In this document: positions 1-7,132 of the stretch, one piece after another
Layout of the letters: each line of letters opens with the position of its first letter
Numbering within the stretch: position 1 is the stretch's first letter
Source of the DNA: Hyphomicrobiales bacterium
GTDB lineage: Bacteria; Pseudomonadota; Alphaproteobacteria; Rhizobiales; Beijerinckiaceae
Reading direction: 5' to 3'
DNA length: 7,132 nt
Assembly (NCBI GenBank): GCA_028290125.1
Contig: JAQGKM010000073.1
Span: forward strand, 1-7,132
Program-made: the position numbers and the translations under genes
The notes under the pieces: model-generated
The model's database searches: none
What the model was told of the DNA's origin: nothing
What the model saw: the letters and a program-made list of their open reading frames with translations, nothing else

Positions 1-244
1 CGAGATGCTGCGCGACGAGCCGCGCCGAAAAATCGTAGCCGCCGCCTTCGCCAAGGCCGATGATCATGTTGAGGGTGCGGCCCTTGTAGAAGTCTTCGAC
101 GGGGTCGGCGAGGGCGGGCGTCGCGCCCATCATCGTCATTGCGAGGAGCGCAGCGACGCGGCAATCCATCATGCGATGGCGGCCGAATATGGATTGATTC
201 GTCGCTTCGCTCCTCGCAATGACGAGGCTGATGTTGTCGCTCAT
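1..244 (-). CDS. TctC/Bug-family periplasmic solute-binding protein, N-terminal part (cut by window edge)
   Basis: Only the first 81 codons are present; the gene runs off the left edge. The mature start (ADPVEDFYKGRTLNMIIGLG, then EGGGYDFSARLVAQHL) matches the opening beta-strand and the GGGYD loop of Bug/TctC proteins. These bind carboxylates or related small molecules in the periplasm, usually for tripartite tricarboxylate transporters; the substrate cannot be told from this fragment. I chose ATG at 244 because GGGAGA (251-256) lies 6 nt upstream. In-frame ATGs at 172 and 169 have no Shine-Dalgarno. A signal peptide is visible: charged RHRMMDCR, hydrophobic VAALLAMTMMGA, then TPALA before D47. 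Residues about 7-38 are encoded by a palindromic repeat, which makes the n-region unusually long. The gene follows metH on the same strand but is not functionally tied to it. Family call fairly sure; start moderately sure. Confidence 0.75.
   Translation of the reverse strand, partial: MSDNISLVIARSEATNQSIFGRHRMMDCRVAALLAMTMMGATPALADPVEDFYKGRTLNMIIGLGEGGGYDFSARLVAQHL
133..225. repeat. Palindromic interspersed repeat inside a coding region (37-bp inverted arms)
   Basis: The arms are 133-169 and 189-225. They match as inverted repeats at 33 of 37 positions and are separated by a 19-nt loop. The arm opens with TCGTCATTGCGAGGAGC and ends with CAATCCAT. I recall this sequence family as a dispersed repeat in many alphaproteobacterial genomes, where it often gives spurious peptides such as HCEERSD; I cannot confirm copy number here. 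Its 93-nt length is a multiple of three and it is read in frame by the solute-binding protein gene on the minus strand, giving VIARSEATNQSIFGRHR and MMDCRVAALLAMT. Transcribed RNA could fold into a long hairpin. I saw no clear target-site duplication. Confidence 0.8.
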
Positions 245-287
245 GTCGTTTCTCCCGTCGGGACGCTTGCGGTCCCTTGTCCGAACG

Positions 288-316
288 AGAATACCGTTGC
301 TATTCCTCCGCGTCGA
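288..316 (-). promoter_or_regulatory. Weak candidate promoter for the solute-binding protein gene
   Basis: On the minus strand, TCGACG (311-316) and TATTCT (288-293) are separated by exactly 17 nt. Each matches the sigma-70 hexamers at 4 of 6 positions. It lies about 45 nt upstream of the ATG at 244. The -35-like hexamer lies inside the duplicated metH end (300-320). Hexamers of this quality arise often by chance, so this is only a candidate. Confidence 0.22.
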
Positions 317-320
317 GGAC
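300..320 (-). repeat. Duplicate copy of the metH 3' end (left copy of a 21-bp direct repeat)
   Basis: This copy matches 356-376 at 19 of 21 positions (differences at the 8th and 19th bases) and starts 56 nt to its left. On the minus strand it would encode VLDAEE followed by TAG, mirroring the true MetH end VLDAAE followed by TAG. It is outside metH because the genuine stop at 358-356 comes first. With the right copy it brackets a 35-bp segment containing a repeat-derived hairpin. Confidence 0.75.
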
Positions 321-324
321 TCTG

Positions 325-351
325 CTCGTCATTGCGAGGAGCAATGACGAG
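325..351. repeat. Short hairpin, apparently an internally deleted copy of the palindromic repeat
   Basis: CTCGTCATTGC (325-335) and GCAATGACGAG (341-351) form a perfect 11-bp inverted repeat around the loop GAGGA. The first 17 bases match the outer end of the 133-225 element and the last 10 match its opposite end, as if the middle had been deleted. It begins 4 nt after the metH stop. It could protect the mRNA 3' end or slow transcription, but no U-tract follows it on the minus strand, so it is not a canonical intrinsic terminator. Confidence 0.7.
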
Positions 352-355
352 GCTC

Positions 356-4099
<3,744 letters not shown>

Positions 4100-4109
4100 G
4101 GTGAAAACC

Positions 4110-5024
4110 TCAGGCGGCGATGACGTGCGGCGCGGCTTCGGGGCGCGCGCGCAGGCCAAGCAAATGGCAGATCGCGTAGACGAGATCGGCCTTGTTCATG
4201 GTGTAGAAGTGGAAATCCTCGACGCCTTCGTCGACCAGATCGAGCACCTGCTCGGCGGCGACGGCGGCGGCGATCAGGCGGCGCGTCGCGGGATCGTTTT
4301 CCAAGCCCTCGAAACGGTCGGCCAGCCATTGCGGCACGCTGGCGCCGGTCTTCTTCGCGAAGTTCGAGGTCTGCTTGAAGTTCTGCACTGGCACGATGCC
4401 GGGCAGGATTGGAATGATAATGCCACGCTGGCGCACGCGGTTGAGGTAGCGCAGGTAGCTTTCGTTCTCGAAGAAGAATTGCGTGATGGCGCGCGTCGCC
4501 CCCGCGTCGACCTTGGCGGCCAGCACATCGATGTCCTGGTCGAGATCGCGGCTTTCCGGATGCTTTTCCGGATAGGCCGAAACCGTCACCTCAAAATCGC
4601 CAATGGCGCGAATGCCCGCGACCAGCGCGGTCGAGGTCTCGTAGCCGCCGGGATGCGCGCGATAGACCGAGCCCGGACCTTCCGCCGGGTCGCCGCGCAG
4701 CGCGACGATGTGGCGGACGCCCGCCTGCGCATAGGCGCGCACGACCTCGTCGATCTCCTCGCGCGTGGCGCCCACGCAGGTGAGATGCGCGGCGGGCTTC
4801 AGATGCGTCTCCTTCACGAGCCGCGCGACGGTGGCGTGCGTGCGTTCACGCGTCGTGCCGCCGGCGCCATAGGTAACGGAGACGAAGGTCGGGTCGAGCG
4901 GCGCCAGGCGGCGGATGCTCTCCCAGAGATTGGCTTCCATCTCTTCGGACTTCGGCGGGAAGAATTCGAACGAGACGCCGATGTCGGGCGTGCCGTTGCG
5001 GCTCGGGCGCTGCGCGGAATTCAT
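4110..5024 (-). CDS. metF: 5,10-methylenetetrahydrofolate reductase MetF
   Basis: This FAD-dependent cytoplasmic enzyme of 304 residues (E. coli MetF is 296) reduces 5,10-methylene-THF to 5-methyl-THF, the methyl donor for MetH encoded next. Visible family motifs are FEFFPPK (19-25, with E20 as the likely proton donor), SVTYGAGGTTRERT (49-62), LTCVG (81-85), ALRGDP (108-113, D112 near the flavin), GGYETS (126-131), SAYPEKHPES (149-158), the substrate-side Q182 in AITQFFFENESY, and PGIVPVQNF (208-216). I chose ATG at 5024 over GTG at 5027 because GAGG (5032-5035) is then 7 nt away rather than 4. The ATG overlaps the upstream gene's TGA by one base (TGATG), which suggests translational coupling. 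Its own stop TGA overlaps the metH Shine-Dalgarno. Fold and length look complete. Confidence 0.96.
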   Translation of the reverse strand: MNSAQRPSRNGTPDIGVSFEFFPPKSEEMEANLWESIRRLAPLDPTFVSVTYGAGGTTRERTHATVARLVKETHLKPAAHLTCVGATREEIDEVVRAYAQAGVRHIVALRGDPAEGPGSVYRAHPGGYETSTALVAGIRAIGDFEVTVSAYPEKHPESRDLDQDIDVLAAKVDAGATRAITQFFFENESYLRYLNRVRQRGIIIPILPGIVPVQNFKQTSNFAKKTGASVPQWLADRFEGLENDPATRRLIAAAVAAEQVLDLVDEGVEDFHFYTMNKADLVYAICHLLGLRARPEAAPHVIAA

Positions 5025-6019
5025 CACGCCACCTCGCGCGCGGGAATGAGATCGGTGACGATGCGCGGGTCGCGGGCGACCCAGATCGAGACGGTGAGCT
5101 GGTCGGCGTCATTCGCCTGAGCGGTCAGGTCGCGCTCGCTCTCGACGCTGAGGTTCGCCTCCTCGAGCAGCGTAGCGACTTCCGCATGGCTGAAGCCGAG
5201 GCGGCGGTGCGCGTGCTTCTCGCGCAGGAACTCGAGTTCATGCGGCGCGAAATCGATGATGACCAGACGGCCGCCGGGACGCAGCGTTCGCGCCGCCTCG
5301 CGCAGCGCGCGGGCAGGGTCGTCGAGGTAATGCAGCACCTGATGGATGACGACGAGATCGTAGCCGTCGCGCTCCACCGGCAGGGCGTAGATGTCGCCCT
5401 GGCGCAATTGCACATTGCGGAAGCCGGCGTGGTCGAGCCTTGCGCGCGCGACATTCAGCATGGCGGGGCTCTGGTCGAGCCCGACCGCGCGGTTGGCGTG
5501 CGCGGCGAGCAGTTCGAGCATGCGCCCGGTGCCGGTGCCGAGATCGAGCACGGCATGAAAATGCCGGTCGCCCACAATGTCGCGCAGCGCCGCCTCGACG
5601 CGCTCTTCCGGCACATGCAGCGAGCGGATGCGATCCCAGTCGGCGGCCTGGTCGGCGAAATAGCGCGCGGCCTGTTCGGCGCGCGAGGCCCGCACTTCGG
5701 CGAGGCGGGCGTGGTCGGTGGCGAGCAGCGGGTCGGCGCGGTCGAGCCGCCCGACTATGGCCTGTGCGACCTCGCCCAGCGTGCCGCGGTCTGCGAGCCG
5801 GAAGAACGCCCAGGCGCCTTCGCGGTGGCGCTCGATGAGGCCCGCTTCCGCCAGCAGCTTGAGATGACGCGAGATGCGCGGCTGCGACTGGCCGAGGATC
5901 GTCACCAGCTCGCTGACCGTCACCTCGGCTTCTGAAAGCAGCGCCAGCAGGCGCAGGCGGGTGATCTCTCCAGCGGCTTCTAGCGCTGTGATGAGCAGGG
6001 AAGGCGTGACCTGCGTCAT
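5024..6019 (-). CDS. ArsR-family HTH regulator fused to a SAM-dependent methyltransferase, likely regulator of the met operon
   Basis: A 331-residue two-domain protein. The N-terminal ArsR-type winged helix spans about residues 10-80, with recognition helix SQPRISRHLKLL (45-56) and wing RHREGAWAFFRL (64-75). The C-terminal class I methyltransferase spans about 120-290, with motif I VLDLGTGTGR (157-166), D182 ending strand 2, GDIYALP (208-214) and LRPGGRLVIIDF (246-257). No cysteine occurs anywhere, so the ELCVCD metal site of ArsR/SmtB is absent and metal sensing by that route is unlikely. Leading metF-metH and preceded by a 16-bp palindrome, it plausibly senses SAM or S-adenosylhomocysteine, as the ArsR-type regulator SahR does. 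Whether the C-terminal domain still catalyses or only binds ligand is unknown. Start ATG at 6019 has GGAG (6025-6028) 5 nt upstream. Domain calls are firm; the role is inference. Confidence 0.9.
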   Translation of the reverse strand: MTQVTPSLLITALEAAGEITRLRLLALLSEAEVTVSELVTILGQSQPRISRHLKLLAEAGLIERHREGAWAFFRLADRGTLGEVAQAIVGRLDRADPLLATDHARLAEVRASRAEQAARYFADQAADWDRIRSLHVPEERVEAALRDIVGDRHFHAVLDLGTGTGRMLELLAAHANRAVGLDQSPAMLNVARARLDHAGFRNVQLRQGDIYALPVERDGYDLVVIHQVLHYLDDPARALREAARTLRPGGRLVIIDFAPHELEFLREKHAHRRLGFSHAEVATLLEEANLSVESERDLTAQANDADQLTVSIWVARDPRIVTDLIPAREVA

Positions 6020-6047
6020 GGTCGGCTCCGGCGGATGGGTTCAAGAT

Positions 6048-6063
6048 ATAAAGATATCTTTAT
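6048..6063. promoter_or_regulatory. Perfect 16-bp palindrome, probable operator of the ArsR-methyltransferase/met operon
   Basis: ATAAAGATATCTTTAT is a perfect palindrome centred between 6055 and 6056, 28 nt upstream of the regulator's ATG. It stands out as AT-rich in a GC-rich region. ArsR dimers bind such dyads. It covers the candidate -10 hexamer of the met operon, so binding would block RNA polymerase and give autoregulation. From memory it resembles SahR-type operators; I have not compared it with a motif collection. Confidence 0.7.
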
Positions 6064-6085
6064 GCGGGAATTCGTCACCTTGCAA
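6057..6085 (-). promoter_or_regulatory. Candidate promoter of the ArsR-methyltransferase/metF/metH operon
   Basis: On the minus strand TTGCAA (6080-6085) is followed after 17 nt by TAAAGA (6057-6062). The -35 matches the consensus at 4 of 6 positions and the -10 at 3 of 6. An overlapping CATAAA with a shorter spacer is an alternative -10. It is the only reasonable promoter-like stretch close to the gene, and its position over the palindrome fits repression. Confidence 0.4.
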
Positions 6086-6144
6086 CAGAAGTCGGCGCGA
6101 TTGGTTGCCCAAAGCCCGCTTTTCACGGTCAAAGCCGTGCAGAT

Positions 6145-6159
6145 TCAACCATTCGTTAA
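6145..6159. promoter_or_regulatory. Possible CtrA-type binding site
   Basis: TCAA, seven bases (CCATTCG), then TTAA differs at one base from the alphaproteobacterial CtrA consensus TTAA-N7-TTAA. It overlaps a small inverted repeat CGTTAA-TG-TTAACG (6154-6167). It lies between the divergent met and mraZ promoters, where cell-cycle control of the dcw cluster would be sensible. A single near match is weak evidence. Confidence 0.3.
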
Positions 6160-6218
6160 TGTTAACGGGACCTAATGGCACCACCCGCGAGACTGTCCCG
6201 AAATGACTCGCTTCTACG

Positions 6219-6247
6219 TTGACGCCCATACTGTCCCATGATATCCC
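6219..6247 (+). promoter_or_regulatory. Candidate mraZ promoter
   Basis: TTGACG (6219-6224, 5 of 6 to consensus) is followed after 17 nt by TATCCC (6242-6247, 3 of 6). This would start transcription near 6254 and leave a leader of roughly 110 nt before the TTG start. The MraZ-like boxes lie on the spacer, the -10 and the start site, which is the arrangement expected for autorepression. The weak -10 keeps confidence moderate. Confidence 0.42.
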
Positions 6248-6258
6248 AAATCATCCCG
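6225..6258 (-). promoter_or_regulatory. Four 10-nt-spaced MraZ-like boxes upstream of mraZ
   Basis: CCCA occurs at 6225, 6235 and 6245 and CCCG at 6255, an exact 10-nt period. On the minus strand they read TGGG, TGGG, TGGG, CGGG. In E. coli, MraZ represses its own cluster through TGGG repeats with the same 10-nt period just upstream of mraZ. Here the repeats are on the strand opposite to mraZ, and a fourth, variant box is present. They overlap the candidate promoter. Confidence 0.7.
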
Positions 6259-6287
6259 TTCGGAGTACCAGTTTCCACGGCGTTTCA

Positions 6288-6311
6288 GTGGCGCGAAGCG
6301 GTTCGCGTCAT
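6288..6311 (+). other. Stem-loop in the mraZ leader
   Basis: The core CGCGAA-GCGG-TTCGCG (6292-6307) is a perfect 6-bp stem with a 4-nt loop. With pairs 6288-6291 to 6308-6311, including two G-U wobbles, it extends to 10 bp. No U-tract follows, so it is not an intrinsic terminator. It lies 30 nt or more ahead of either mraZ start. Its function is unknown; it may simply stabilise the leader. Confidence 0.4.
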
Positions 6312-6367
6312 GACACGGCTGGCGACTTGCGCCTTGCGGGATGTGTGCTCCGAGTTGGACGGGCGTT

Positions 6368-6829
6368 TTGGATCGTTTCGTTTCGCACTTCACCAACCGG
6401 CTCGATGCGAAGGGCCGGGTCTCGATACCGGCCACGTTTCGGGGTGTGTTGGCGCGCGACGGATTCGAAGGTCTTTACGTTCATCCATCGCTGGATGCAC
6501 AGGCGGTCGACTGCGGTGGAAATGCGCTGCTGCGGGAGATCGACGGGTTGCTGGAGCGGCTGCCGCCCTATTCGGAGGAGCGGGATCTGTTCTCGACGGC
6601 CCTGTTGGGTACGAGCGAAATCCTGAAGGTCGACACGGAGGGCCGGGTCGTTCTGACGGAAAGCGTAAAGCTTCACGCGGGCATTTCTTCGGAAGTCACC
6701 TTCGTGGGGCAGGGTCACAAGTTTCAAATCTGGGAGCCGAGCCGCTTCCGTGCGCATCTGGACGAGGCCAGAGACCGGGTGCGCATCTTGCGGAAAGAGC
6801 TTGGACACCGGACCGCGGCTGCGGACTAG
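6368..6829 (+). CDS. mraZ: Transcriptional regulator MraZ
   Basis: MraZ is a ring-forming DNA-binding protein with two SpoVT/AbrB-like half domains, first gene of the dcw cluster, and represses its own operon in E. coli. Both signature motifs are present: DAKGR (13-17, in NRLDAKGRVSIPATFR) and DTEGR (89-93, in ILKVDTEGRVVL). WEPSRFRAHL (122-131) and a helical tail follow. I favour the TTG at 6368 (153 residues; E. coli MraZ is 152) because the protein then begins MDRFVSHFTNRLD, with the usual short lead before the first motif, and a weak GGACGGG lies just upstream. ATG at 6341 in the same frame would add nine residues and has no Shine-Dalgarno. rsmH starts 23 nt downstream. Family sure; start about 60 percent. 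Confidence 0.93.
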   Translation: MDRFVSHFTNRLDAKGRVSIPATFRGVLARDGFEGLYVHPSLDAQAVDCGGNALLREIDGLLERLPPYSEERDLFSTALLGTSEILKVDTEGRVVLTESVKLHAGISSEVTFVGQGHKFQIWEPSRFRAHLDEARDRVRILRKELGHRTAAAD

Positions 6830-6840
6830 CCGCGTCCTCA

Positions 6841-6923
6841 AGGAGCACGGGAATGGCAAAGGGCCGCGGCGTTGAGACTTCTCAAGCCGCAGGCGGACCG
6901 GCCCGGCACGTTCCCGTGCTCCT
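6841..6923 (+). promoter_or_regulatory. Nested RNA hairpin enclosing the rsmH Shine-Dalgarno and start codon
   Basis: AGGAGCACGGGAA (6841-6853) and TTCCCGTGCTCCT (6911-6923) are perfect 13-base complements. A U-G and a G-C pair can extend the helix to 6855/6909. The first arm holds the rsmH Shine-Dalgarno (AGGAG, 6841-6845) and the A of the ATG; with the extension it holds the whole start codon. Inside lies a second stem, 6863-6876 with 6881-6894: 13 pairs, two single-base bulges (6871, 6891) and an ACTT loop. The fold would hide the ribosome site unless opened, for instance by a ribosome finishing mraZ at 6829. The pairing is seen; the role is inference. Confidence 0.5.
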
Positions 6924-7132
6924 GAATGAGGTGCTCGACGCACTCGACGTGCGCGAGGGCGGACTTTATCTCGACGGAACATTCGGCGCCGGCGGCTACA
7001 CGCAGGCGATCCTGGAAACGCCGGGCGCCCGCGTGCTGGCGTTCGACCGCGATCCCGACGCGATTGCGGCAGGGCAGGCGCTCGTTGAAAAATACGAGGG
7101 CCGCCTCATGCTGGAGCATGCGCGCTTCTCGA
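6853..7132 (+). CDS. rsmH: 16S rRNA (cytosine1402-N4)-methyltransferase RsmH (MraW), N-terminal part (cut by window edge)
   Basis: RsmH uses S-adenosylmethionine to N4-methylate C1402 in the decoding centre of 16S rRNA. Only 93 codons are present, with no stop before the right edge. The start ATG at 6853 has AGGAG (6841-6845) 7 nt upstream. Family motifs are clear: HVPVLLNEVLDAL (19-31), then the SAM-binding loop YLDGTFGAGGYT (39-50) and FDRDPDAI (64-71) ending the second strand. A short variable lead of about 18 residues precedes the conserved HVPVLL, which is normal. Placement directly after mraZ is the standard dcw order. The ribosome site and early codons can form a strong hairpin (6841-6923), so translation may depend on mraZ translation or on unfolding. 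Confidence 0.95.
   Translation, partial: MAKGRGVETSQAAGGPARHVPVLLNEVLDALDVREGGLYLDGTFGAGGYTQAILETPGARVLAFDRDPDAIAAGQALVEKYEGRLMLEHARFS

Noticed and set aside
325..351. The 11-bp hairpin after metH as an intrinsic terminator
   Set aside because: No run of U follows the stem in the direction of metH transcription; its sequence matches the repeat family instead.
6124..6139. Inverted repeat CACGG-N6-CCGTG as a terminator or operator
   Set aside because: It has only five base pairs, no U-tract in either direction, and lies upstream of the candidate -35; chance is a sufficient explanation.
6041..6229. A 62-codon minus-strand open frame in the divergent control region
   Set aside because: It covers the palindrome and promoter elements, has no convincing ribosome site and resembles no family I know.
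6020..6340. A SAM or cobalamin riboswitch ahead of the methionine genes
   Set aside because: Only about 30 nt separate the likely transcription start from the regulator's ATG, and the gaps before metF and metH are 0-10 nt. No conserved riboswitch core was recognised.

Overview
The window is GC-rich alphaproteobacterial DNA, most likely from the order Hyphomicrobiales (Rhizobiales). This rests on the coding style, an ArsR-methyltransferase/metF/metH cluster, an mraZ-rsmH pair that opens a dcw (division and cell wall) cluster, and a palindromic repeat family that I recall from many alphaproteobacterial genomes. I cannot name the genus from sequence alone.

Layout. Bases 1-244 (minus strand) hold the N-terminal 81 codons of a TctC/Bug-type periplasmic solute-binding protein, cut by the window edge. 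Bases 245-355 are a short intergenic stretch with a repeat-derived hairpin and a partial duplication of the end of metH. Bases 356-6019 (minus strand) are a tight three-gene unit transcribed right to left: an ArsR-type regulator fused to a SAM-dependent methyltransferase, then metF, then metH. The first two genes overlap by one base (TGATG). The last two are 10 bases apart, and the metF stop overlaps the metH ribosome binding site. Bases 6020-6367 are a divergent control region. It carries a perfect 16-bp palindrome over the likely promoter of the met unit, and on the mraZ side four 10-nt-spaced CCC(A/G) boxes that look like MraZ operator repeats read on the opposite strand. Bases 6368-6829 (plus strand) are mraZ, followed by the first 93 codons of rsmH (mraW), cut by the right edge.

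How the genes work together. MetF reduces 5,10-methylene-THF to 5-methyl-THF, which MetH uses with cobalamin to methylate homocysteine. The cysteine-free ArsR-methyltransferase protein at the head of the unit probably senses a methyl-cycle metabolite, for example S-adenosylhomocysteine as in SahR, rather than a metal. It probably controls its own operon through the palindrome. mraZ and rsmH belong to the separate division/cell-wall cluster.

Most worth a second look: (1) a nested RNA hairpin whose perfect 13-bp outer stem buries the rsmH Shine-Dalgarno sequence and start codon; (2) an in-frame palindromic repeat that supplies the hydrophobic core of the solute-binding protein's signal peptide; (3) a deleted form of the same repeat just after metH, flanked by a 21-bp near-perfect duplication of the end of metH; (4) the methyl-cycle regulator and its operator; (5) MraZ-type boxes in reversed orientation. 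No wholly new gene system is visible; the genes themselves are from known families.
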